From Variibacter gotjawalensis (GTDB lineage: Bacteria; Pseudomonadota; Alphaproteobacteria; Rhizobiales; Xanthobacteraceae): 64,000 nt of DNA. Numbering within the stretch: position 1 is the first letter of the stretch; every line of letters begins with the position of its first letter. The stretch is from the NCBI RefSeq assembly GCF_002355335.1, contig NZ_AP014946.1, forward strand, positions 1,131,501 through 1,195,500, in the 5' to 3' direction. Below the pieces are notes generated by a model. The model was not told the origin of the DNA. It did not search any database and saw only the letters and a list, made by a program, of their open reading frames with translations. Both the position numbers and the translations under genes were made by a program. Shown one piece after another: positions 8,732 through 18,060 of this stretch.

Positions 8732-10944
8732 AGTTCGAACAACGCGCAACGCAGAATCCGATTGATCGCGGCCGCGTCGTCGGTCTCCCGCTCGATCGCA
8801 TCGACGGCCCGGCGAAAGTGTCGGGTGCGGCGCGCTACGCCTATGAGCATCATCAGGCGGCACCGAACGCCGCCTATGGCTGGATTCTTGGGGCCTCGAT
8901 CCCCAAAGGTCGCATCGCGACGATTGATACGTCGGAGGCAGAAAGTGCCGAAGGTGTGCTCGCCGTCATCACGCACAAGAATTCCGGAGCGCTCGGGAAG
9001 GGCGAGAAGAACACGGCGACATTGCTCGGCGGGCCGAAGATCGAACACTATCATCAGGCCGTCGCCTGCGTCGTTGCCGAGACGCTGGAGCAGGCGCGTG
9101 ACGCCGCACACCTGATCCGCATTCGTTACACTGCCGAGAAGGGCCGCTACGATCTCGCCGAGCAAAAAGAGCAGGCCGCGGAGCCGCCGCCGATCCAGGG
9201 CAAGATGCCGGCCGATACGGCAGTCGGAGATTTCGCGGCGAGCTTTGCGAACGCACCCGTCAAGATCGATCACACCTACACGACACCGGACCAAAGCCAC
9301 ATGCCGATGGAGCCGTTCGCGACTACCGCCGCGTGGTCGGGCGACAAGCTCACGCTCTGGACCGCGAACCAGATGGTCGCCTGGGGCGTCAAAGACCTCG
9401 CACTCACGCTCAAGATCAAGCCGGAGAACATTCGGCTGATGTCGCCGTATGTCGGCGGTGGCTTCGGCTCGAAGCTGTTTCTGCGTGCGGACGCGGTGCT
9501 CGCCGCGCTTGGTGCCAAAGCGGCAGGCCGCCCCGTCAAGGTCGCGATGGCTCGCGATTTGATGGCGAACAACAGCGTGCATCGTCCCGCCACGATCCAG
9601 CGCATCCGCATCGGCGCTGATCGCGAAGGGAAAATCTCGGCCATCGGCCATGAGGTTTGGTCCGGCAATCTGCAGGGCGGTGCGCCGGAGGCGGCTGCAT
9701 TGCAGACGCGGCTTCTCTATGCGGGCGATCATCGCATGACCTCGCATCGTCTCGCGGTTCTGGATTTGCCGGAAGGCAATGCGATGCGCGCGCCGGGTGA
9801 AGCCGTCGGCATGCTGGCGCTCGAAGTCGCGATGGATGAGCTTGCCGAACAGCTGCGGATGGATCCGATCGAGCTGCGTTTGCGCAACGATATTCAACAC
9901 AATCCAGAAACCGGCGAAGAGAATCCTTATTCGACACGCCAACTCGTCGAATGTCTCAGAGAGGGTGCGACCCGTTTCGGTTGGGATCGGCGCTCGGCAC
10001 AGACCGGCGCAAGACGCGATGGACAATGGCTCATCGGCATGGGCGTTGCGGCCGCGTTCCGCAACAGCCCGGTCATGAAATCCGCCGCTAAGGTGAGCGT
10101 CGACATGATGGGCCGCGTCACCGTGCACACCGACATGACAGATATCGGCACCGGCAGCTACACGATCATCGCACAGACAGCCGCCGAAATGTTGGGCGTG
10201 CCGATCGACCGCGTGACCGTGAAGCTCGGCGACAGTACCTTTCCGGTTTCGGCCGGCTCCGGTGGCCAGTGGGGCGCGAACAGTTCGACATCGGGCGTCT
10301 ATGCGGCCTGCATGGCGCTACGCGAAAAGCTGACGCAGAACGCGGGTTTCAACGCGCAGGATGACATTGTCTTCGAGGACGGGCAGATCAAGTCTTCGGG
10401 TCGCTCCGTGTCATTGGCGAAAGCCGCCGGCCCGAAGGGTGCTGAAGCCGAAGATGCGATCGAGTTCGGCGAGATCAACAAGAAATTCGTTCAGGCCGCG
10501 TTCGGCGCGCATTTCGTTGAAGCAGCCGTCGAAGCCTATACGGGCGAAATTCGCGTGCGCAGAATGCTCGGCGTCTTTGCGGCGGGACGCGTGCTCAATC
10601 CGAAGACGGCGCGCAGTCAGATGATCGGCGCGATGACGATGGGCGTCGGCGCGGCGCTGATGGAAGAGCTGGTCGTCGATACGCAACAGGGCTTCTTCGC
10701 CAATCACGATCTTGCCGAATATGCCGTCCCGGTCAGCGCCGACATCCCAGACCAGGATGTGGTTTTCCTCGACGAGATCGACGACACGTCATCGCCGATG
10801 AAGGCGAAGGGCCTCGGCGAACTCGGCATCTGCGGCGCCGGCGCTGCTATCTCGAACGCGGTCTACAATGCGACAGGCATCCGCATCCGTGACTATCCGC
10901 TCACGATCGACAAGCTAATCGGCGCTGGGACGGCCTCGCTGTAG
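8728..10944 (+). CDS. paoC: Aldehyde dehydrogenase molybdenum subunit (PaoC/YagR type)
   Basis: 738 residues, the catalytic subunit that binds the molybdenum cytosine-dinucleotide cofactor and oxidises aldehydes (aromatic in E. coli) to acids. Visible features: the aldehyde oxidase a/b hammerhead at the N-terminus ([19 protein letters not shown]), YVGGGFGSK (about 240), the Mo-binding RAPGEAVG (about 352), [11 protein letters not shown] (about 509) and the active-site glutamate in [12 protein letters not shown] (Glu698). The operon ends here; a PaoD/XdhC-type cofactor chaperone, which usually follows, is absent from the window. Confidence 0.92.
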   Translation: MKFEQRATQNPIDRGRVVGLPLDRIDGPAKVSGAARYAYEHHQAAPNAAYGWILGASIPKGRIATIDTSEAESAEGVLAVITHKNSGALGKGEKNTATLLGGPKIEHYHQAVACVVAETLEQARDAAHLIRIRYTAEKGRYDLAEQKEQAAEPPPIQGKMPADTAVGDFAASFANAPVKIDHTYTTPDQSHMPMEPFATTAAWSGDKLTLWTANQMVAWGVKDLALTLKIKPENIRLMSPYVGGGFGSKLFLRADAVLAALGAKAAGRPVKVAMARDLMANNSVHRPATIQRIRIGADREGKISAIGHEVWSGNLQGGAPEAAALQTRLLYAGDHRMTSHRLAVLDLPEGNAMRAPGEAVGMLALEVAMDELAEQLRMDPIELRLRNDIQHNPETGEENPYSTRQLVECLREGATRFGWDRRSAQTGARRDGQWLIGMGVAAAFRNSPVMKSAAKVSVDMMGRVTVHTDMTDIGTGSYTIIAQTAAEMLGVPIDRVTVKLGDSTFPVSAGSGGQWGANSSTSGVYAACMALREKLTQNAGFNAQDDIVFEDGQIKSSGRSVSLAKAAGPKGAEAEDAIEFGEINKKFVQAAFGAHFVEAAVEAYTGEIRVRRMLGVFAAGRVLNPKTARSQMIGAMTMGVGAALMEELVVDTQQGFFANHDLAEYAVPVSADIPDQDVVFLDEIDDTSSPMKAKGLGELGICGAGAAISNAVYNATGIRIRDYPLTIDKLIGAGTASL

Positions 10945-11117
10945 GCGATTGCCGCGGGCCTTGGTCTCGGTCTCGATATAGTTGCCGAGCGAGCCAAGGC
11001 GCATCCGGGCGCGATCGACGTGGCGTCTGATCGAACCGCTACGATGTTCACCTTTAGCATGCCGATCAAGCCGGGGAACTGAGACTGCGCGGCTTTGCTG
11101 TGAGAGGCGACGCAAGC

Positions 11118-11462
11118 TCAGCGGAGAGCGTAAACCACCGTTTCAAGCCGATATGGCTTCGGCAAGAAGGTCGCATCGGCCGGTAGGTTATCTGCTGACG
11201 GCCGATGCTTGCCGCTGGCGACCAAGATGCGGATCGGCGCCCAGCGTTCGCGAACACGCTTAGCAAGGCGCAAGCCGTCCATCGAGCCCGGCATGTCGAT
11301 ATCCGTCACCAGGGCGTCGATGTCGCTACGCGATTCCAGAATTTCGATCGCTTCGTCGGCGTTGAACGCTACCAGCGTCACGAAACCAGAATCATCGAGA
11401 TGATCTTGCAGGGCCATATTGATTAGGAAATCGTCTTCGACGATGAGAACGCACTGCGCCAT
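11118..11462 (-). CDS. Single-domain response regulator
   Basis: About 114 residues from an ATG with GAGGAA at good spacing; an in-frame TTG four codons upstream is less likely. A receiver domain only: VLIVEDDFLIN acidic pair, phosphoacceptor Asp in TDIDMPGSMDG, the switch residue in LVASGKHRPS and Lys in LPKPYR. It has no output domain, so it likely works by protein contact or as a phosphate sink. It closely resembles the receiver at 23179-23541 (shared VEDDFLIN, NADEAI, TDIDMPGSMDGL, GKHRPS). It lies convergent to paoC, separate from any kinase. Confidence 0.88.
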   Translation of the reverse strand: MAQCVLIVEDDFLINMALQDHLDDSGFVTLVAFNADEAIEILESRSDIDALVTDIDMPGSMDGLRLAKRVRERWAPIRILVASGKHRPSADNLPADATFLPKPYRLETVVYALR

Positions 11463-11546
11463 TTCGTTCCTCAATCGGAAACAAGCAGGCCATACTTAAA
11501 ACGTTCCGCAAATAGCGTGGTCGCCGGGCGCCGCACAGATGAACTG

Positions 11547-12464
11547 CTAGCGCGGCGCGCGGGAGGCCGTCAAAGATGTTCGGATCAAAGCGGCAGTCTC
11601 GTTCGGCTTTTCTTCCGGAAAGAAGTGCCCGGCTTCGATCGCCTGGCCTTGAACGCCGTCAGCCCAACGGCGCCAGAGACCGAGCGGACCTCCCGCATCA
11701 GCGTACCAATGCGCGAGGCCGCCGGTCGCACTCCACAGCGCAAGAAGCGGGCAGGCGATCGTCTTTCGCCGATCTGCTTCGTCTTGTTCGCGATCGATCG
11801 ACGCTGCGGCGCGGTACTCTTCGCAGATAGCGTGAACATGCGCGGGATCGGTCAGGGCCGCCACATAGGCGGCGCGCACATCGTCCGAGAAGGTGCGCGG
11901 AGGCGAGCCCCATTGGCTGAGGGCATTGTCGACGATGGCGTCCGGCGCGCCGAGGATCAGCCTCTCCGGCAAAGGCGCGGGCTGCGCCAGCAGCGAGAAC
12001 GGCCAGAAACTCAGCGCCAAGCGTTCGTCCGCGCGCTCCCACACATCGAGCGTCGGTATCACGTCGAGCACGACCGCATGCGTGACCGCGCCGGGATGGT
12101 CGAGCGCCATGCGGTAGGCAACGCGCCCGCCGCGATCGTGACCGACCACGGCAAAACGCGGTAGACCGAGTCTCTGCATCGCATCGACGAGCGTCGCGGC
12201 CATTGCGCGCTTCGACATCGCGGAATGGTCAGCGGAGTGAACCGGACAATCGCTGGCGCCGTAGCCGGGGAGGTCGGCGGCAACAACCGTGAAGTCCCGA
12301 CAGAGCAGCGGCGCGATATCGCGCCACATCAGGCTCGTCTGCGGAAAGCCGTGCAGCAGCAGAATGGCCGGCCCGCGCCCACCGATGCGAACGAACATTG
12401 CTCCGGAGGGCGTGCGGACATGCCGTTCGCTCAGCCCTGCGATGGATGGAGGAGACGGCGACAT
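11547..12464 (-). CDS. Haloacetate dehalogenase-like alpha/beta hydrolase
   Basis: About 305 residues from the chosen ATG; a longer frame would overlap the divergent secreted-protein gene. Key residues match fluoroacetate dehalogenases in spacing: Asp110 nucleophile in GHDRGGR, Arg111 and Arg114 for the carboxylate, Asp134 (VVLDVIP) and His280 (EAGHFFPEE). However, the halide-pocket His-Trp pair that precedes the conserved AQPAP motif is replaced by Pro155-Phe156 (FWPFSLLAQPAP). In the known enzymes that Trp supports C-F cleavage, so a chloro/bromo-acid or epoxide/ester substrate is more likely. No Shine-Dalgarno sequence was obvious. Confidence 0.85.
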   Translation of the reverse strand: MSPSPPSIAGLSERHVRTPSGAMFVRIGGRGPAILLLHGFPQTSLMWRDIAPLLCRDFTVVAADLPGYGASDCPVHSADHSAMSKRAMAATLVDAMQRLGLPRFAVVGHDRGGRVAYRMALDHPGAVTHAVVLDVIPTLDVWERADERLALSFWPFSLLAQPAPLPERLILGAPDAIVDNALSQWGSPPRTFSDDVRAAYVAALTDPAHVHAICEEYRAAASIDREQDEADRRKTIACPLLALWSATGGLAHWYADAGGPLGLWRRWADGVQGQAIEAGHFFPEEKPNETAALIRTSLTASRAPR

Positions 12465-12550
12465 CATCGCGATCAACGCACGAAGGCCGTGCGAAGCTCC
12501 CACGCCATGCTTCGGCGGAACTGTCGAAGGGCTGACCGCATTGCATCCAT

Positions 12551-12832
12551 ATGACGAAGGTATCTGAGATTGCGGTCGTATTGGCCGTATCGCTCGCCGC
12601 ATGCGGCATTGTGTCGGCGCAGACCCGGCAAACCGAGCCGTCCGCGCCGCGCAACGTCAACCCGACGACGGGCCAAACCGTGCCGAGTCCGCAGGCATCG
12701 CCGCCGCCCGATAACCGATCACCCTCAGATGCTCGTTCGCGCGATACGGGCGGTACCAGCGGTCCGACCGGCCAAACCGTCCCGAACACCGGAACGCCGA
12801 AGATTACCGACGAACCCAGCACGCGCCGCTAA
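12551..12832 (+). CDS. Small secreted Pro/Thr-rich protein
   Basis: 93 residues: a Sec signal peptide (MTKVSEIAVVLAVSLAACGIVSA, cleavage before QTRQTEP) and a mature region almost free of hydrophobic residues, rich in Pro, Thr, Ser, Arg and Gly. A short unit recurs (TGQTVPSP at about 42, TGQTVPNTG at about 74). Likely a disordered periplasmic or envelope protein. It resembles in composition the proteins at 21836 and 22385, suggesting a paralogous group. The start lies 86 bp from the divergent hydrolase start. Function unknown. Confidence 0.65.
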   Translation: MTKVSEIAVVLAVSLAACGIVSAQTRQTEPSAPRNVNPTTGQTVPSPQASPPPDNRSPSDARSRDTGGTSGPTGQTVPNTGTPKITDEPSTRR

Positions 12833-13005
12833 GCCAGTTTTCCCACCGCGGAGATGCGTTGAGGTTTGAAGAGCGAAGCGATGCCAACAAACAAATCACA
12901 CCCGCCGCGAGCGCCGGACAAAATGAAGCCGACCGCGAGCGCGTTCACGGCGTCGACATCAGCATGAAAGTATAACGGACAACCCGAAGCCCCGCCTCAC
13001 ACGCC

Positions 13006-13030
13006 GGAACAACGCGGCAGCCGTTTCGTT
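13006..13030 (+). promoter_or_regulatory. EcfG-like promoter for the catalase-family gene
   Basis: GGAAC, 16 bases, CGTT, an exact match to the EcfG general-stress consensus. The -10 half ends 27 bp before the ATG at 13058. A catalase-family gene is a natural member of a general-stress regulon. Confidence 0.7.
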
Positions 13031-13057
13031 CTCCATCGAACCTGGAGTTACTCGAAA

Positions 13058-14131
13058 ATGCCGCTGCCCCAACCCATTCCGTTCAAGCCTGAGGTCGAGC
13101 AAATCCTTCCTGACGAGCAAACTACAATCGCGGGGCTGAACGAAGCGTTCGACCAAATTCTCGAAACGACGGCGCGAAACTATAAGCACGCCGTTCGCGC
13201 CGTTCATGCGAAATCTCATGGCGTGCTGGTGGCGACATTTACGGTCAATCCGAACCTTCCCGACCATCTCGCTCAAGGCATGTTCGCCTCGCCCGCAACC
13301 TATGAAGCCTATGTACGGCTTTCGACGAATGCGGGCGATATCCTGCCGGACGTAGTCTCATTGCCGCGCGGGATGGCGATTAAAGTTGTCGGCGTCCGGG
13401 GGCCGCGCCTCTCGGATGCGGAAGGTCAATCGCAGGACTTTGTGTTGGTGAATGGACCGGTTTTCCAGGCTCCGAACGCCGAAAAGTTTCTCGGCAAGCT
13501 TAAGCTTCTAGCCAAAACAACCGACAAGATGGAAAGCGGCAAGGTTGCTTTGTCTTCGGTGCTCAGAGGCGTGAACAAAGCGCTCACAGCTGTCGGCATC
13601 GAGAGCGTCGCCATCAACGCGATGGGCGGCGCGCCGAATGTCGATCCGCTCGGCGAAACTTACTTCAGCGTAACGCCGTTCCGTTACGGCGACTTCGTCG
13701 CAAAGTTCCGATTGGTACCGGCGAGCGCCGATCTTAAGGACCGCAGCGGCGTCGAAATCGACGCGTCGGACAATGAAAACGCGATACGCGACACTGTTCG
13801 TGCCGAAGTCGCGACGATCAACGGCCGCTGGAATTTCCAGGTCCAGCTTTGTCGCGATATCGAAAAGCAGCCGATCGAAGATCCGACTGTTGAATGGAAA
13901 GAGGACGAAGCGCCGTTCGAGACCGTTGCGACGCTTTCGATCGCGGCGCAGGATTCGTGGTCGGCGTACAACGTCCGCAACATCGATGAGGCGATGCGAT
14001 TCAGCGTGTGGACCGGCATCGAAGCGCATCAGCCGCTCGGAAACATCAACCGCGCGCGCAAAGCGACCTATCGGCACTCTTCGGACTTTCGCCAGGCAAC
14101 CAACGGATGCCCGATCCATGAGCCGCGCTAG
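13058..14131 (+). CDS. Catalase-family heme protein
   Basis: 357 residues, shorter than a true catalase (about 480 or more), matching the y4iL/SrpA-like catalase-related group. The distal His is His54 in HAVRAVHAKSHGVL; FASPATYEAYVRLSTNAGDILPDVVSLPRGMAIKV corresponds to the catalase barrel segment that normally reads RFSxxxxDxxRDPRGFA. The C-terminal proximal part is present (WTGIEAHQPLGNINRARKATY), similar to catalase-like proteins that act as peroxidases or organic-peroxide enzymes. No signal peptide. GGAG lies 11 bases upstream of the ATG. Its stop overlaps the end of the convergent oxidoreductase gene by 4 bp. Confidence 0.85.
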   Translation: MPLPQPIPFKPEVEQILPDEQTTIAGLNEAFDQILETTARNYKHAVRAVHAKSHGVLVATFTVNPNLPDHLAQGMFASPATYEAYVRLSTNAGDILPDVVSLPRGMAIKVVGVRGPRLSDAEGQSQDFVLVNGPVFQAPNAEKFLGKLKLLAKTTDKMESGKVALSSVLRGVNKALTAVGIESVAINAMGGAPNVDPLGETYFSVTPFRYGDFVAKFRLVPASADLKDRSGVEIDASDNENAIRDTVRAEVATINGRWNFQVQLCRDIEKQPIEDPTVEWKEDEAPFETVATLSIAAQDSWSAYNVRNIDEAMRFSVWTGIEAHQPLGNINRARKATYRHSSDFRQATNGCPIHEPR

Positions 14132-16389
14132 ACGACCACGCGGATCGGTATCGATTTTGCCGCCGGCGTCTTCGATTGCTCCTCGTGATGCTGTAGCGGA
14201 AGCAGCACGTTGAGTTCGGGATAATATCCGGCGCAATCGCCGCGCGGGATGTCGTATCGAACGACGCGGAGCCCGGGCACACGTCGGACGATGTCGTCAT
14301 CTGAGACCGTTTCGATTGTCACGGTCTCGCCGTCGGCGACGCCGATACGGCGCATGTCATCGTCGTTCATAAACAGTACCATGCGTGTGCCGGACACGCC
14401 GCGAAACCGGTCATCATAGCCGTAGACTGTCGTGTTGAACTGATCGTTGGATCGCAACGTCATCAAGTTGAGAGTTGAAGCGTTGTGGGTGATGTCGGGA
14501 TCCATCTCGATACTTTTCGGCACAATGAAATTTGCCTTCCGGTTCTTCGTCTCCCACACACGCTCGCGTGCGGCCAACGGCTTCGACAGCCCGCCGGGTT
14601 TGCGAAACTCCGCATTGAAGTTTTTGAACTTGTCCGGGTAGGTGCGCTCGATCGCGTCGCGGACCTTTGCGTAGTCGCCGACCCATTCGTCCCAAGGGAC
14701 GAGGCGATTGTCCGGCAGAGTTGCCTTGGCGATCTCTGCAACAATCCATGGCTCCGACCTTGCAAGCGCGCTGACCACTGATGCGTTGCCGAGCGATGCG
14801 TGAAACCGCGATGTGGAATCCTCGACGGACATGTACTGCCGGCCGCTCTGCTGATCGTCGCGCTCCAGTCGGCCGAGACACGGCAAGAGAAACGACGCTT
14901 CGCCCGGAAAAAGATGCGAACGATTGAGCTTCGTCGCGATATGCACCGTGAGATCGAGCTTCGGCCACGCAGCTTCCATGCGGGCCGTATCCGGGACGGC
15001 GCGGAGGAAGTTGCCGCCCAGGCCGAGAAACGCCCGCACGGACCCGTCGAGGACGCCTTCGCATGCTTCGACCGTATTGAGGCCTTTATCGCGCGGCGGT
15101 TCAAACCCGTAGAGTTCGCTCAGCTTGTCGAGCGGCACCAGTTCCGGCTTCTCTGTGATGCCGACGGTACGCTGGCCCTGCACGTTGGAATGTCCGCGCA
15201 CCGGACAGATACCGGCGCCGGGGCGGCCCATATTTCCGCGCAGGAGCAAAAGAGCAACCAGCATATTGATCGTCTCGGCGCCGCGCCGATGCTGTGTGAT
15301 GCCCATGCCGTAGATCGCAATTGTACTTTTGGCACGCGCATAGACTTCGGCGACACCACGCAACGCATCTTGCGATAACCCCGAGCGGCTTTCGATATTC
15401 GCCCACGGAGTTCCGGTGCAAAACGCGCGCAAAGCCTCAAAGCCAGCGGTGTGCTGCGCGATGAACGCGCTATCCAAGAACCGCCCGTCGCGCAGATCGA
15501 TATCAAACAGGGCCTTGCAGACACCGGTGATGGCTGCAAGATCGCCGCCGGCCCGCACCTGATGATACTGCGTCGAAATCTCGGTTGCGAGCCCAGTCAG
15601 CATCTGTGCCGGGCTCTGCGGATTGATGAAGCGTTCCAGACCGCGCTCGCGCAGGGGATTGAACGTAATGATCTCAGCGCCGCGTTGCCGCGCCGTCTGC
15701 AGCTCGTGCAACATCCGCGGCGCGTTCGAGCCAACATTCTGGCCGAAGAACAGGATGAGATCGGTCGCGGCGAAATCTTCAAGCCGGACGGTGCCGACCG
15801 GAACGCCGATCGACTGCGGCAGCGCGACGGACGTCGGCTCGTGGCACATGTTCGAGCTGTCCGGCAGATTGTTGTGCCCGTAGAGCCGCGCGAACAGCGC
15901 ATACATGTAGGACGTCTCGAGCGAAGCGCGCCCCGACGCGTAAAAGACGCAGGCCTTCGGATCGGTCGCGAGAAGTTTTGTCCCGATTTCGCGAGTGGCA
16001 TCCTCCCAGGATGTCGGCAGATATTTATCGCTGGCGCGATCATAGCGGCGCGGCTGGGTCAGGCGTCCCGCGCGCTCGAGATCGAAATCAGACCAGGAAC
16101 GAAGATCACGAACCGTATGTGCGTCGAAGAATGCGCCGTCGGCGCGGCTCGCCGTGCGCTCCCAGATCGTTGCCTTTGCGCCGTTTTCGCAGAACTCCGC
16201 GATATGCGGGTTTGCCGGTTTCGCCCACGCGCAGGAGACGCATGCGAACCCATCGGGTTTATTCTGGCGGGCGAGCTGTGCCGCCTCGCCGGGCGAAACG
16301 TTATCTCGCCAAAGGTGTCGAGCAATCGATTTGAGCGATCCCCATCCACCCGCCGGCGAGCCGTATCGGCTGATCTTAGGCTCGGGCAT
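14128..16389 (-). CDS. FdhF/YdeP-family molybdopterin oxidoreductase
   Basis: 753 residues of the formate dehydrogenase/DMSO reductase superfamily, YdeP branch. The N-terminal motif CxxC (Cys50, Cys53) with Cys67 in FCENG probably binds an Fe-S cluster, though only three Cys are visible. The likely Mo ligand is Cys182 in SSNMCHEPTS. Bis-MGD binding segments include GMGITQHRRGAETINMLVALLLLRGNMGRPGAGICPVRGHSNVQGQRT. The C-terminal domain (MTLRSNDQFNTTVYGYDDRFRGVSGTRMVLFMNDDD) is typical. Family members are implicated in formate oxidation or acid resistance; the substrate is unproven. A divergent fdhD gene nearby supports a formate-dehydrogenase-like enzyme that needs its Mo cofactor sulfurated. 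Confidence 0.9.
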   Translation of the reverse strand: MPEPKISRYGSPAGGWGSLKSIARHLWRDNVSPGEAAQLARQNKPDGFACVSCAWAKPANPHIAEFCENGAKATIWERTASRADGAFFDAHTVRDLRSWSDFDLERAGRLTQPRRYDRASDKYLPTSWEDATREIGTKLLATDPKACVFYASGRASLETSYMYALFARLYGHNNLPDSSNMCHEPTSVALPQSIGVPVGTVRLEDFAATDLILFFGQNVGSNAPRMLHELQTARQRGAEIITFNPLRERGLERFINPQSPAQMLTGLATEISTQYHQVRAGGDLAAITGVCKALFDIDLRDGRFLDSAFIAQHTAGFEALRAFCTGTPWANIESRSGLSQDALRGVAEVYARAKSTIAIYGMGITQHRRGAETINMLVALLLLRGNMGRPGAGICPVRGHSNVQGQRTVGITEKPELVPLDKLSELYGFEPPRDKGLNTVEACEGVLDGSVRAFLGLGGNFLRAVPDTARMEAAWPKLDLTVHIATKLNRSHLFPGEASFLLPCLGRLERDDQQSGRQYMSVEDSTSRFHASLGNASVVSALARSEPWIVAEIAKATLPDNRLVPWDEWVGDYAKVRDAIERTYPDKFKNFNAEFRKPGGLSKPLAARERVWETKNRKANFIVPKSIEMDPDITHNASTLNLMTLRSNDQFNTTVYGYDDRFRGVSGTRMVLFMNDDDMRRIGVADGETVTIETVSDDDIVRRVPGLRVVRYDIPRGDCAGYYPELNVLLPLQHHEEQSKTPAAKSIPIRVVV

Positions 16390-16454
16390 TCCAATCTTTC
16401 ACATCTGAAGGATGACACACTCAAACGTTCAGGCGGCCAAACGTGTTCCTTTCC

Positions 16455-16523
16455 GCGCGAGGACTACGGCGCTCAATTTAAATCTGATCCGCGCGAGGAC
16501 TACGACGCTCAATTCAAATCTGA
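16455..16523. repeat. Two tandem copies of a 36-bp unit
   Basis: The unit begins GCGCGAGGACTACG and ends CAAATCTGA; copies start at 16455 and 16491 with a period of 36 bp and only two differences over the 33 compared bases (G/A and T/C). They occupy the divergent region between the oxidoreductase and fdhD, where a shared regulator could bind. Each unit contains GCTCAATTYAAATCTGA. Function unknown. Confidence 0.8.
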
Positions 16524-16671
16524 GCGTTTTCTTGCGAAATCGCGTTGGCTGGGATGTGAGGTCGAATAGCAACGGAACTTGAACGGCCACAATGAACTTA
16601 GCCCAGTCTCTGATCACAGCTTGTCAAGGCGCTACGCTCGGCAAAGAAATCGGCGACTTCGGATTGTGGTT

Positions 16672-17487
16672 ATGAAACCAACCTGCATCAGCCATCAGAC
16701 CACCTGGAAGCGTCACGTCAGTCGAGCAGGCGAACGCGCGGTACCGGAAGAGGTTGCGATCGCGCTGACTTACAACGGTGGCTCCTACGCCGTGATGATG
16801 GCGACCCCGCAAGATCTTGAAGACTTCGCTTATGGCTTCAGCCTGACCGAAGGCATAATTTCGTCGGCGACGGATATTCAAACGTTCGAACTGATCGAGC
16901 AGGATCTCGGCATCGAGCTGCGCTTATGGCTCACTAACAACGCCGGCTCAGCTTATGTCGAGCGGCGGCGGCGGCTTGCTGGCCCGACGGGTTGCGGGCT
17001 ATGCGGCATCGAATCGCTGGAGGAGGCGGTTCGCTCGCCGCGCCGCATCGACCGATCCATCACGTTTCGTGCGACCGACATCATGCGCGCTCTCGACGCT
17101 TTGGCGCCTGCGCAAATCATGAATCAACAGACTCGCGCAATGCATGCGGCAGCGTTCTGTAGGCTGGACGGATCGCTTGTCACTTTGCGGGAAGATGTCG
17201 GCCGGCACAACGCGCTCGATAAACTTGCTGGCGCGTTAGCCCGCAACGCGACCAAAGCGGCCGAAGGCTTCGTCGTTATCACAAGCCGCGTCTCGGTTGA
17301 AATGGTGCAGAAGGCGGCCGCGATCGGAGTGCCGCTCATCGTTGCCGTATCGGCGCCGACCGCGCTTGCGGTGCGTATGGCGGAGCAAGCCGGTATCACG
17401 CTTGCCTGCGTAGCGCGAAGCGACGGGTTTGAGGTGTTTTCTCACTCTGAAGGGATCGAACCGGCAACCGATTCGCTCGTCGCATGA
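16672..17487 (+). CDS. fdhD: Formate dehydrogenase accessory sulfurtransferase FdhD
   Basis: About 271 residues from ATG 16672; an in-frame ATG at 16579 would add 31 residues not typical of the family and neither has a strong Shine-Dalgarno sequence. FdhD takes sulfur from IscS and delivers it to the bis-MGD cofactor of formate dehydrogenase. Seen: EVAIALTYNGGSYAVMMATPQDLEDFAYGFSLTEGII, the sulfur-carrying CGLCG (about residue 107), MHAAAF and LVTLREDVGRHNALDKLAGA, and SRVSVEMVQKAAAIGVPLIVAVSAPT. Divergent from the FdhF/YdeP gene, which is its probable client. Confidence 0.93.
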   Translation: MKPTCISHQTTWKRHVSRAGERAVPEEVAIALTYNGGSYAVMMATPQDLEDFAYGFSLTEGIISSATDIQTFELIEQDLGIELRLWLTNNAGSAYVERRRRLAGPTGCGLCGIESLEEAVRSPRRIDRSITFRATDIMRALDALAPAQIMNQQTRAMHAAAFCRLDGSLVTLREDVGRHNALDKLAGALARNATKAAEGFVVITSRVSVEMVQKAAAIGVPLIVAVSAPTALAVRMAEQAGITLACVARSDGFEVFSHSEGIEPATDSLVA

Positions 17488-17638
17488 TCAGGTTCGGTGA
17501 GCCCTCGATCCGTAATCTGCAGCCGTCGCGTCGCTTCGCGATTGCGGGTTCGTGTGGCTGCTTCCAATCGCGCCCGTCGTCAAGCCGCAACAATGGCGCT
17601 CTGTTAACGCTGTGTTCAATGCATCAGCGAACGCAGCT

Positions 17639-17818
17639 TCAGCTGCTCGGCTTCTCCAGGCTATCGCGGTAGGTGCTGAGGACGCGCATCAAATCTGTTC
17701 CGACTTGCAGCGGTACGACTCCTTTGATCTCCAGTTGAAGTAATCCGCCTGGGAGCGCTCGCATCACGATCTGAGGCAACTCATGCATCTTCGGCGCTTC
17801 TGGTGGCCGTTCATCCAT
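17639..17818 (-). CDS. Small hypothetical protein, 59 aa
   Basis: A short frame with protein-like composition: MDERPPEAPKMHELPQIVMR, then GGLLQLEIKGVVPLQVGTDLMRVLSTYRDSLEKPSS. AGGA lies seven bases upstream of the ATG. Predicted cytoplasmic and partly helical; no family recognised. It sits 240 bp downstream of the L,D-transpeptidase gene on the same strand, convergent with fdhD. A longer overlapping minus-strand frame (17764-18030) is less convincing. Confidence 0.5.
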   Translation of the reverse strand: MDERPPEAPKMHELPQIVMRALPGGLLQLEIKGVVPLQVGTDLMRVLSTYRDSLEKPSS

Positions 17819-18060
17819 CTCACTATCCTGATCCGTTCCGAACTTGCATGCAGCACTCCAACTTCAAGTTCTTCTACGATCTCGATCTGCACAGGTTCGT
17901 CGCATACCGCCGGGGTTGCGACGGGGCTTCGATACCTGACCGTTTGCAACAGCGCCGGTTGGTCGCGGGAAGATCGCGAAGCCGCGATCAAGCCTTGCTC
18001 CACAGCATCGATCTCAGTTTTATGCGGCAACCAACCTTGTAAGGCTGCGCATCACCGCGA

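Noticed and set aside
8725-10128. Long minus-strand frame of 467 codons opposite paoC
   Set aside because: It is the antisense shadow of the high-GC paoC gene, Arg/His-rich with no recognisable domain, and paoC itself is clearly coding.
16455-16523. CRISPR-like array
   Set aside because: Only two units in direct tandem with no spacers and no cas genes; it is a simple tandem duplication.
17764-18030. Minus-strand frame of 88 codons
   Set aside because: It starts at TTG, ends in Arg/Cys-rich sequence and overlaps the more convincing 59-aa gene; kept only as a weak alternative.
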